A DNA stretch of 64,000 bases from Elymus sibiricus (taxonomy: Eukaryota; Streptophyta; Magnoliopsida; Poales; Poaceae). Positions 1-10,400 of this stretch are shown here, piece after piece; position 1 is the first letter of the stretch, and every line of letters begins with the position of its first letter. The stretch covers positions 429,389,379-429,453,378 of the forward strand of contig CM077676.1 of NCBI GenBank assembly GCA_039707655.1, in the 5' to 3' direction. The notes beneath the pieces are model-generated. The model searched no databases. It saw only the letters and a list, made by a program, of their open reading frames with translations, and was not told where the DNA came from. The position numbers were made by a program, and so were the translations under genes.

Positions 1-1
1 T

Positions 2-169
2 CTCAACGACACCGATGGTCAGGAAAGAGAGGATGACGGCTCCGGTGATCCAATGGAGGAGGAAGGAGATCATGACGGCTCCAGTGACCGAATGGAGGAG
101 GAAGGAGATCATGACGGCTCCGGTGACCGAACGGAGGAGGGAGCCTTAACTGTTGCAAAGTCCGGCGAG
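2..169 (+). CDS. Acidic repeat exon of the CACTA gene (partial)
   Basis: The frame starting at base 2 is open to a GT donor at 170, and an AG acceptor at 262-263 gives an in-frame join to the next exon (94-bp intron). The peptide is acidic and contains a 13-residue repeat of the form MEEEGDHDGSxDR, present about three times (DNA period 39 bp, starting near 53, 92 and 131). The upstream part of the exon lies outside the window. The run is probably a low-complexity linker expanded by slippage or unequal exchange. I assign no function. Confidence 0.6.
53..148 (+). repeat. 39-bp coding minisatellite
   Basis: Units begin at 53, 92 and 131 and share GAGGAGGAAGGAGATCATGA-type sequence, with few substitutions between the first two and more in the third. 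The period is a multiple of three, so the frame is maintained. Confidence 0.7.
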
Positions 170-263
170 GTATATATACATATATTAATTAAGCCTCTGC
201 TGACTTGATGCATTAATTGTTTTGTATGTACATATATTAACGCTTCTTTCTTCTTTTAATTAG

Positions 264-2668
264 CCCTCCGGATCGAGCCAAACTTCCGTAAGGAGACGAG
301 GCCCGAAGAAAAGGTTGCGCCAGGATGAAAGGTTCACGATCGAAGAAGTCGGTCGAGATGGCCAACCGATTGCTCCCAAGCGGAGCAGGGACACATTTAT
401 ACATCAGTGCGGAGTGGTTGTTAGGGACATCGTCCCGATCAGCATCCAAGAATGGAATAAGAAGAAGGACCCTGAAGTTTCTTATGTCCAGGATAGACAG
501 AAAGATGATCTTTGGACCTTGCCGATGACAAATTTCAGCCTACCACCAGAGGCGGATCCGAATAATGTCAAGGCATTTGCTCTTAAGAAGATGGCAGAAC
601 TATTCAAGAACTGGAAGAAAGATTTGAACAAAAAGTTTGTCGAGAAAGACAAGACTCCAGAATTCACCGGTGCATATGAGAAGATAAAAGATCACTGGCC
701 CGCATTTGTGGCCTACAAGAAATCGGACAAGGGCAAGCAAAGGTCAGCGACAAATAAGCTAAATGCTGCAAAGAAGAAGTATCACCATGTTACGGGGTCA
801 GGTGGCTACAGCAAAGCCCGGCCTACGTGGGATAAAGCTGAGCAAGACCTGCTTGCTAAAGGGGTCCAACCAGTGACATTGCACTGGCCAGATCGGTCAA
901 GGACTTGGTTCTTCGGGGTTGGGGGAACTTTGGACCCAGACATAGGGGAGTGTGTTTGGACGAAAGCTCAACTTGCAATACCCGTCAAGAAGCTTGAGGA
1001 AGCAATCCAGGCAGCGCAGGAAGGGAGGTTACATCCCAACAGAGAGAATGACGAGCTGACACAGGCCCTTGGGAATCCTGAACACCCTGGACGAACACGA
1101 GGCACATCAGGCTCCGTTCCGTCGGTGTATGGGTTTCCCGACAATGCTGGTTATAGAAGTCGAGAGAGAAAGAAGAAAGCGGAAGCAAGCGAAATGCAGA
1201 AGATCAATGCAAGATTAGCGAAACTAGAGGAACTTGAGAGCCAGCGAGCTACCGGCCAACCATCTCAGCGGCACGAAGATCCTTCCTTCGACACTGCCCC
1301 AGAAGCTACACCACCATCTCAGCGGAGAAGCAGCGTGGCTTCCACATAGCTCCTTCAGCCTGATATCACGGCTCCTCGCTACCCCGTGGATAGTATCACG
1401 CAGGCTGAACATTGTGTGCTAATGGCGAAATGCCAGAACCTGACCTTGAAGGCGGCGGTCGGCTCTGTTTTACCTCCTCGAACTGAGGGAACTTTCCATT
1501 GCCGTCCGATTCCACATGGCTATGCTATTGTCACGGTGGATGAGATAATGGTCGGATTTGAGGGGCTGGAGCTTGACTAACCTACAGGTGAAGGGGAGGA
1601 TCTTCTAGAAAATGCCTTAAGGAGTACCTGCCTATGGAGAAAGGAGTACATCAAGCTTCCAAACTGGACGCCGCCTCAGCAGACGCAGCCGGATCCTCAG
1701 CAGACTCCTCCTCACAGTCCAGTTGTGCTATCTCTGCGGCCTGAGTCGTCTCCGGCGCGTCATTCGTCTCCGCTGCCTCAGCGGACTCTAACGGGGGAGG
1801 CCCCTCAGCAGAATCCTCCTCTGCCTCAGCTATCTCCGGCGCGTCAGCCGTCTCCGCCGCCGCAGCTGTCTCCGGCGCGTCAGCGGTCTCCGCCGCCTCA
1901 GCGGGCTCCGGCGCGTTAGCAACAGCGGAAGAGAGCCGCCGCCGCTCCGACGGCTAGCAGTACAAAAGGCGAGAAGAAATTCAAATATGGTCCAAGCCTC
2001 AGGGTTCCTCCAAAGTTACCATATGAGAGGACTGACGAGGAAAACAAGGACATCAGTGCTGCCGAAGTGCAGGCCCATTTTGAACGGAAACGTCCACCTC
2101 CAAAGGAAACAATAGATCCAGTGAAAGCGAAGTGCACTCTGGATGCCCTTAAGCGACCACCACCGCCTCCGCCGCAATCCAACTATGACCGCTGTATTGA
2201 AAAGACATATGATGAAGCGCGGCGGTCGGGAAGTACTACCAGTGCTTCAAGGCGAAGAAGTGGGAAAACCATTCCCCAGCTCGGCGAACAGGAGAAGCAA
2301 TCGTGCCCTCCGCTCAAGGTGTCTAGCGATATCGCTAATCATCCGGGGCTACTGCCCGGTACCACTCTTGGTGATTACTTGGGCGATGATGTACAGTTTG
2401 AAATGGTTGAGGTAGTAAAGATCTTTAGATACGAGCATGGGAAGCCTCTCGTCAAACCTGATCATCCTCCTCTAACAACGATGATGCGAAGATTGCATGA
2501 GTGGTACTTGGAAAGCTGCAGGAAGAATGGGTCCGTTAGTTTGATGGTGAGAATTAAAGATGAGCACGACCTCATTGGAGTCGACCTGATGCCTGTTGAA
2601 TTTGTGGAGTTATTTCAGTTATTCAATCAAGAGGCCCTCGACAAACAAATCATGACTTGCTACTGTCT
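264..2668 (+). pseudogene. Main exon of CACTA gene, three nonsense codons
   Basis: One reading frame spans this exon (all blocks start at multiples of three) but is cut by TAG at 1347-1349, TAA at 1578-1580 and TAG at 1917-1919. The first 344 codons are basic, with a K/R-rich patch just after the acceptor and a W-x-F-G-V-G-G-T-L-D motif in the middle. They end in a helical, charged segment (about residues 285-320 of that block) likely to be a coiled coil. Residues encoded by 1725-1919 are a proline/glutamine/serine linker with repeated SPARQ-S-P-P-P-Q units. 2067-2668 begins the protease-associated part and ends in a T-C-Y-C-L motif at a GTAAGT donor. In related grass CACTA elements this is one continuous protein, so the stops are later lesions. 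Confidence 0.75.
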
Positions 2669-2750
2669 GTAAGTATTACTTCTGTAATTAAGTCTCTAGC
2701 TCAGCTCATTCATTGCATGTATATATAATTATCCTCACTATATTATGCAG

Positions 2751-3264
2751 ATTGAAGATCGTCGAATGCCCAAAAAGACAAATCTATGACATTGGGTTCA
2801 TTAGCCCAAATACCGTAAATGAATGGATGGTACAAAACAATGTTAAAGAAACCAAGGAAAACTTGCTAAAAGCGTTCCTTCGACATCAAAACAAAAGGGA
2901 AATACTCTTTCCTTACAACTTCAAGTGAGTGTTACTGTCTTCTGCATATTCGGTTTCGCTTACTCGAGGTTAAGTACTGTAATTGATGAGTTATGCGTGC
3001 GCAGGTTCCACTATATTCTGCTATCCATTAAGCTTGACGGGGGAGTAGTAACTGTCTTAGACTCGAGACGTAAAGATCCCAAGGATTATGCGGACATGAC
3101 TGCAATGCTCCATACGTAAGTTCAATCAATACCGGGACCATATTGGCAACTTTCGTTCATTTCCTGATATCAAGTAATCATTTTCTTTGCCTGGCAGGGT
3201 TTGGAAACAGTTCACCGGACAGGTTCCGGGTCTGAAGAACGAACTGCAATTTACACACCCCAAA
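2751..3264 (+). pseudogene. Ulp1-like protease exons carrying the His and Asp motifs
   Basis: Three small exons (2751-2924, 3005-3115, 3198-3264) are bounded by GCAG/GT splice sites and join in frame. The first continues L-K-I-V-E-C-P. The second gives FHYILLSIKLDGGVVTVLDS, where the H and the D occupy the positions of the first two members of the H-D-C triad of Ulp1-type (C48) proteases. The third gives a W-K-Q-F-T-G-Q-V-P-G segment and ends in THPK. The next exon should encode the Gln/Cys block. Only a doubtful start (acceptor ACAACAG at 3365-3371, then about 15 bases) is present before the foreign DNA begins. Confidence 0.75.
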
Positions 3265-3999
3265 GTAAGTAGTACTAGCTAGTTCCGCGCATCTCTCATT
3301 GATTCTAGTTTCATCAATACCATTATCGTGCTTGATTATCAGTTTGATTGAACTCTATTATCGTACAACAGAATGCCCTTCGCCTTTAGTACTTTTCTTT
3401 TTCTTTTGACGACAGTAGAAAGAAATGGCTCTGCTCGCTTAGAGAAGGGGCTCCGCGCTCTATCAGCTATCAGTTAGTTGGCGCTACGCGCGACTTCAGT
3501 TGACAAAAGCGAACAAGATAGCGCTAGCGCCCGCGGAGAACTTTCGTTTGTTCGCCTTCTAAAAGGCCTACTGACCTGCCGGTGAAAAGCCGGTTACAAA
3601 AAAAATAATAAGACGTAGTGAAAAAGTACCAAAACAACTGAAGCCTACATCCCACTACGTCTGGGTTCCCCCTTCCTATGAACCTTGAGTCAATAGGTAG
3701 GGTCAACTATACCAAAGTGGAAGGGCCACTATCTAAGCTATTAGTGGGCTGGTTTGAACTATTGATTTACTGAATCGAGTGAAGCTGTGTTGCGTAACAT
3801 ATAGGTCGCCAAGGCCTAGAAGTACAAGTGGTCGCCCTAACGGTCACTCTCAAACTCACTACTTGAGTGACGAAAGTCACTTAGCTTCTTTAATAGGGCT
3901 TGCCAAAGAACCCCTCCGGGGCCCCGGGAAGAGGAAGAAGGAGATAGAGCAAAGGTCTCCTCTTTCTGTCCGCTCTTCCCGGCATGTAGAGATCCGATT

Positions 4000-4073
4000 G
4001 GGCTTATAGTTTAATTGGTTGAAACGTACCGCTCATAACGGTGATATTGTAGGTTCGAGCCCTACTAAGCCGA
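4000..4073 (+). tRNA. Mitochondrial-type tRNA with CAU anticodon (trnI-CAU or trnM-CAU)
   Basis: A cloverleaf is visible. The acceptor strand GGGCTTA pairs with TAAGCC (last pair mismatched), followed by a D arm (TAGTTTAATTGGTTGAAA). The anticodon loop contains CAT at 4034-4036 in CTCATAA, and the T arm holds GGTTCGAGCCC. The sequence resembles the native CAU tRNA of angiosperm mitochondria, where a modified C makes the isoleucine version read AUA. I cannot separate the Ile and Met assignments from sequence alone. In its present nuclear location it is probably not expressed as an organellar tRNA. Confidence 0.85.
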
Positions 4074-7000
4074 TCTGACCTGCTTAATCAATGACTCCGG
4101 TAGTCACCTGAACCACTCTCTCGGATAGCCCACAACCTCTCTTCTGGATGCGAAAGAAGATTCGATCAACGTACAAGGTTTGCCTTCTTGTGAGAAGGAG
4201 GGTTCTGAATTGTGTTCTCAGTGCAAAGGGAGTCTTTGAGAAGGTTCCGTTTTTCTGAAGAGAGAGAAGATCAGTAGAGCAGTCCGGCAGCTGTTCGGGG
4301 GTCAGCTTTGGGATTTGCCTGATCGACCCCTACCAGTGTATTAATCTACAAAAATGAAGATTGACATTCGTCAATTTACCGGATCTATCCTCTTCTACTA
4401 ACTTTACAAAATGGAAGGGAAAATGTGAAGACCAAAGATGTCAACTACTAAGCATAGTCAATTGCAAATCGGCCGGTTGGTTTGCTTCTCTCCAAGTATG
4501 GGAGATTTTCCAATCTTCGAAAGACGCTCGTACTTTCTTGATCTTATGAAGAAGGGGCTTTCCTTAGCTGCGGACTTTGGGATCTTGAGAGTAGACCATG
4601 TCTTACGTTAGGGAATCCGAATCAATCCAAATCCTCTGACACTCCTTTTCAGCTGCTATTTGAATACATGTTCAGATGCAAAAGAGCTCGACTTCGAGTA
4701 TGGTCTTGTTCTTAACTGCTTGAGAGAACGCATATATCCCCTTTTTATTGCTAAACCTCCACAAGCCTTCCCATGCTCGCTAATTGAACCGTCCGTCTTC
4801 ATCTTAATCCATTCGTTTCCCGGTGGTCAACACACAATAGAATATGTTTGTTTTTGATCGGATTGAGACAAAAGTCCCATTTTTTCGGATGTTCGCCGAT
4901 TCTTCCTCTTCTTTCTCTCATAAAACTGGAGATACTAGCTTCTAATCTGCATATTTTTGCAAATCCTTTTCCATTTGGATTTTTGAAAACATTAACTTAC
5001 CTCTAGAATTCCACTATATATAACGTTGACGTTCCGCCAAAATGTGCCAGAGCGAGTGAAAGGCAAGCCTACCCACGGTGTTAACTTGCCATCCCCAACA
5101 AATCTGCTAGCAGCCCATTCGAGTTCCACTTGGAAACAAGAAGCTCTTCTTTATTTGCGTTTTTTTGCCCAAGATAAGCCCATTTTCCAGAGCCAAGCCT
5201 ATTATAAGAGTTCAACTGCCATATTCGGATGGAGTCCAAATGCTTGCATCTTGGGCTGAAGAATGACCCAATTCCTTAGCTTCCATGCATTAATCATATC
5301 CGGGGATGTGGGAATAGGGAGATGCCATCCATCTACACGACACGATAGCTTAAGCAAAGAATAGAGAGAGCTAAGCTAGAATACAAACAAAAAAGATATT
5401 CCACTAGCGTAGGCCTACCATAGAAAAGTATAAAAAAACCTTTTCTTTGTCTGTCAGCGGGAGAGAAAGCAAGCTTACGGTGCTTTGGATGTTAATGTTT
5501 TTGTAGGATACTAAGCACCTATATATATATATACATTGTTTTATACTCCTCTGTACAAGCGTATAAGAGCTATTATGCTCGATAAAAGGAAGTTTATGAA
5601 TAAGTAAGTCTTTCTTTTTTGAATAGCCGGCGGGAGAACTGACTTTTCCGGCTATCGTATGAACAATGCCGTCCGCTTTTCTTTTTTGAGTTTCCATGGA
5701 TCTCTCCGACGAAGTAGCGGAAGCATGAAATGCTATTCACGAATGAGCATTGCTATCTGATTCCTACAAAAGAGATAGGGGAAGCTCACTTTTGTCAAAT
5801 GGGGCTAGAAAGCATAGAACCCCGTCTTAAATCAACCGGTGAATCCAGAATCAAAGTGAGGAGAACAGGATATGTTATGAGAAGAGTGATGTGGGAATAG
5901 ATTGCATTTCAAAAAGAATCTATACACTCAATAAGCCAGAACGGGAAGATTCAACTGCAAAAAGAACTGGTACGGTGTGAGAAGAGGCCTATTCTCAATA
6001 ATGAACAAGATGATGCAGCTCTAGTTGCTGGAGGCAGAGGACGTGGACGCGGCAGGAATAGATCCAGGGGGAGGACGCGAATAAAAAAGGCTATGAGGAT
6101 CATAAAAATTGAGGTGGAGGGAGATTGTATAACTAAGGATCGAGTAGAGGAAGACGTCAGTCTTTCAGTTGTAGATGATCATTACCGAAAAAGATGTACA
6201 TTCGAATGAAAAAAGAGGGCATGTCCGAGAGGAAATAAAGAATATTCATTTGCGGATTCTTCCGAACAAGCAACGGATTGAGCAACTAGCGCGAAAGCCG
6301 TTGCGCGTTAGCGCATCCGTTTTCTTGCTCGGGAACGAGGGGACTAAAAAAATTGTCAAAAGCCATCTTTCTCTTTAACTAACTAAGTATTCTAAAAAAT
6401 ATGTCTATGAGGTATTTTGACTTAATGGGAAGTAGGCATCTCATTCATAGGCAAGAGCAGGCCGGCCTGAAGGCATGAACTGAAGGCAGGCAAGAAGGCA
6501 TTAAATGGCTTTGAAGGATGCGGTGTAAAGATGCGGAGTACAGTATCTTTCTTTCTATAAAAATATATGGAATCCGCGATCCTATCCTATTTTTGAAGTC
6601 ATTTTTGCATTCGAAATTATTTTCTTTTGCAAGAGCACTCAAACATAGATTGAAGATCTTCAGTTCTTCGGTCGGCAGCCGCAGTCAGTAATAGCAAGCA
6701 GCGTCCCATACTACTTTTCCTTTGAATGTTCATTCTGGAATTGAATGTCACAAACAAGACTCATACTTCAGAAAAAAAACTGCTTGAATCAAGAGCTGTA
6801 ATCCGCAGCTTTAGAGATAGGGGCGGCAGTCACAGCATTGGCAGCAGTGAGCAGAGGTCAAGAAGAAGAAGCGGTAAGAGCAGTTAGAGAGCAAGCAGCG
6901 GCTCATCAAACCTTTCTGTTTCGGTTACAGCTCAAGCGGTTTGTTTTCAAGTAAGGTACTCAAGCAAGCTTTCCTCCTGAAGACAGAGTTTCGGGTGAGC

Positions 7001-9263
7001 TAGCAAAGAAAGTCAGCAGTTAACCGGAAATTTAGGTCAAATTAGCATTTCGTAAGTTTTAGTAAGGCCAGTTATGGGAAGCAGGCCATGGAGAAAGAGA
7101 GGAATCAATCGTCCAACGCTATGTTAACAAATACGTGAAAGGTTTGATTATTCCATACACTTGAACGCGTTCCTTATCAATAGGTTTCGGAGAGACGAGC
7201 AATGATTGCTTGACGATCTTCACTGCATGAGACTAGACTTGACTCAAGCTTCATACGAAAGCATTTACTGAACTAAAGCCGTTGAGCCAAGTCAAGCGAA
7301 AGACTTATTCAAAGAAAGCTTTAAGAGAGTTTGTTGTCCCATGCCTTTCTGATGGTGAACCTCCTACTGCTTCTTCCAATTCTGAAACTGGGATTGGCCT
7401 GTTGACTTTGCCCTTCCTTTAGACAAAGAGCCCCCAGTTTCGCCAAAAGACCTCTGCGTGTTGTCATTCAACTCCACACAAGCCTGTCGTTGGGCTACTT
7501 GCGTCTTCGGCAGATACAAAGGAGAAGTGACGGTCGGTGAAATAGCCCTCCAACTCGTAGCTCTTCTTGCTTAACGTGAAAACTCTCCTTTCCGATGAAA
7601 ACGAGAAAGAAAGATGTCAACTACTAAATGTGTTGCTTTGTGAATTTGATACTAGGTAGTTCTCCCCCCTCGGCAGGCAAGTAGCCTTTGCGACTTACAT
7701 CTCTGCTACAGGAGGGTATGAACCCCCGGATCTAGGCGAGGTGATGGCGGGGAACTCCAACAGGTTTTGGTTTCCTTCTCACTGATTGATGGAGCCCAAG
7801 ACTGCTTGACGACTTTCGGTGTGGGGTCAGCTTGAGCCGAGGTCGTCTCGTAACAGGAACAGGAAGAATAGCAAACAAGCACACAAGCAGGAATAGGAAT
7901 ATTGGCTGTCACTATCCTCTGGTTAGCAATCAACTACGGAGCTGGCAACTCACAAGCCAGCAAGTCAACCTCTGTCAGATCTTCGGCCCAGTTTATGGAC
8001 GAAACTGACTCTACTTCCTCATTCAGGCTGATATGAACTGCAAAAGTTTTCATCTTTAGCGTGGATATCGCAGGTATAAATGAAAGAAACTGGAATCAGG
8101 AAGTTGTTTCTTTCTCTCGATACGCAGAGGGGAGAGCATGCCCTGTCTCAGGCAGTATATCAGTCGTTAACGATCTTACCGGGACACATCCAATTGAAAC
8201 TAGAATCCCAACCTCTTTGGAAGAAGCTCCAAATAGAAAAAAATTCAGAGCGGGGAATCTTCCTACAAACTAAAATGTGTTAAATATATATATACCTACC
8301 TCTGCCTAGAAAAACTGGAGTTTCAGGCACCCTCGTGGGAGACATTGGATGTTGTCAACCGGCCTTAAAATGCTCATAAACAGCTCTTCCCCCTTTGACT
8401 TAGTTTTCGCTCTCCTCTGTTTCTAGTAGAAAAAGCCTGATCCTACTTTGCGAGTCCAACAGGTCTAGTATTCTTTTCTTTTTCGTCTGAGGGAACGTGG
8501 TAGCCCTGATCTAGCTAAGACTTGAGATTCCATTCTATTTCATTCTGATCTCGTTATGAGGAAATAGGTGAGGCGAGGCTAAGACAAGATATGGGACTTC
8601 CCGCGCTAAGTTGTTCCAATCTCTATACTTAAGTAACCGAACTCGAAAGTGCTGCTATGAGCTAGATTTGTGCGTACAAGGGTAAAGAAGCGAGCAAGGC
8701 TACCTTTCCGCTGGAAATCCTATACCTGAGTGCTATTTGATCAGAGTGAGTTGTAATTGAGCTTGATTTACTTGCTCTTCTATTTGCATTTTTTGTTAAG
8801 TATGTGGGTGACTCATCGTCGTGAGATCGGTTGGTCGAAAATTCTTTTCAAGTAGTCTCAGTCGGCGAACTCGGCTCCACAGAAGAAGTCAGTAGTGAAT
8901 CAAAGAACTCATGCATGTAATCAGTGACTAGGGATCGATCAATCGGATGCAACCGAGCCATACAAAAAGAATTGGAAAAGGGATGACGCAAGAGCAGCGG
9001 AAGGTGACTTAGCAACATCAGTCATTTCCTATAGAAAGGAAGGAAAGGATCTCTCTTCTGTCTAGACGAAAGATCTCATTTTTGCTACCGCTCTCCCTCT
9101 TATGAGTCTCTGTCAGCCGTTGTTTAGTAGCTTTCAACGCGAGTTCAGTCATTCTCTTATATACTGAAAAGTACGAACTGACTTAAAGCACGAACATGAA
9201 GGAAAGGCTGAATTCGAAACATCTTGAATCGGATTCTCTCTTCTCAGAGAGCTTGAGAGTGAA

Positions 9264-9839
9264 ATGAGTGGGCCGGCCAAAGAAGACCACTATGGAAGTG
9301 AAAGGGGAGGGCAAGAGCGGTTCGAAGACCATAGCCCGATGTGGGTACATTGGCATCATCGTCGTATGAAATTCACGCACAAAGGGCGCCGCATCACTCT
9401 CAATGGCATTCAAGATAATCCTTCCTGCCGTCCAATCTCTGTCCGTAAGCTGCAAGGATTGCTGAAACGGGGTGCTGTTAGCCAGTGTGTGCAAGTGCGT
9501 CAGATTCACCAGGAGCATGATCTGCAAGCAATTACTCTGGATGCTGATCCTGCAGAGCAGACACCTCCAGCTGTTCAAGAACTGCTACAGGAGTTTGATG
9601 CTTTGTTCCGGGAGCCAAAGGAATTACCCCCTCGTCGTGCCTGTGACCATCAAATTCCGTTGGTGCCAGGTGCAGTGCCAGTCAATGTCCGGCCATATAG
9701 ATATGCACCCCACCAGAAAACAGAGATCGAGAAGCAAATCTGTGAGATGATGAACAATGGCATTATTCGTCGCAGCACGAGCCCCTTTGCTTCTCCAGTG
9801 CTCTTGGTTCGTAAGAAGGATGGATCCTGGCGCTTTTGA
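9264..9839 (+). pseudogene. Ty3/Gypsy polyprotein fragment (pre-RT and start of reverse transcriptase)
   Basis: This 191-codon frame ends at TGA 9837-9839, directly after the R-K-K-D-G-S-W-R-F motif of Gypsy RT, which would normally continue into C-V-D-Y-R. Before it come the usual landmarks: an F-x-x-L-F-x-E-P-x-x-L-P-P-x-R block, then H-x-I-P-L-V-P-G-A, R-P-Y-R-Y and the S-P-F-A-S-P-V-L-L-V stretch. The protease upstream and the YxDD palm downstream are absent. It sits within the organelle-like block, so the fragment may have reached the mitochondrial genome before transfer to the nucleus, or inserted afterwards. I see no LTR or target duplication around it. Confidence 0.85.
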
Positions 9840-10025
9840 AATATCCTATGCCAGTCGCGGGTTGTCCCAAGCTCAACGTAGGTTCGCAAGAGAAAAAGAG
9901 GGGGGTACCTTGTCTGTCGGTCGAAGAAGGCAACAAACAAGTGGAAGCAACCGATGCTTTGGTCATTCTACTCCTTGATGCCAGTCTGTGCTTGCTGTCA
10001 TGCTGGCAAAAGCGGGGGTTTCGGC

Positions 10026-10031
<6 letters not shown>

Positions 10032-10077
<46 letters not shown>

Positions 10078-10078
10078 A

Positions 10079-10104
<26 letters not shown>
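10032..10104 (-). tRNA. trnM-CAU: Chloroplast-type tRNA-Met (CAU), carried in the organelle-like block
   Basis: On the minus strand the gene starts ACCTACTTGACTCAG and ends GGTTCAAATCCAATAGTAGGT, with anticodon CAT at 10071-10069 in TTTCATACG. The acceptor stem ACCTACT/AGTAGGT is perfect. This matches the elongator trnM of grass chloroplasts closely. Angiosperm mitochondria commonly use a transferred chloroplast copy, which fits a mitochondrial source for the block. Direct plastid origin is less likely because no plastid neighbours are visible. Confidence 0.9.
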
Positions 10105-10114
<10 letters not shown>

Positions 10115-10271
10115 CAAGTCAGAGAAAATCGAAAAAAAGAGAAAGCCAACCAAAGCGCAACCAGAGTTCTCCGCGGGGTGGAGCGCTAAGAAAGAGAAAG
10201 CGTTATCGCTATACGAAATGAAGCAGCGGCTAGCACACTAAGATAAACCACTTGGTTTAAAAAACTGCTTA

Positions 10272-10400
10272 GTGGCGTGTGATTTCAACACTATTCCAGA
10301 GGTATATGACAAAAATTGTGGGAGAGACCTCTATGTTCCTCAGCTTAAATCATTCTATGATTGTTTACAATTCTGTCATCTATTTTACATGAGGGCTAGA
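10272..10400 (+). pseudogene. Possible LINE endonuclease fragment
   Basis: About 40 codons read A-C-D-F-N-T-I-P and then Y-V-P-Q-L-K-S-F-Y-D-C-L. This resembles the G-D-F-N motif of the apurinic endonuclease domain of plant non-LTR retrotransposons, with the first Gly replaced by Cys. The match is short and could be chance. There is no neighbouring RT. Confidence 0.3.

Noticed and set aside
6175..6378. 67-codon ORF as a mitochondrial ribosomal or unknown gene
   Set aside because: I cannot match it to any mitochondrial protein I know, and it is too short to support.
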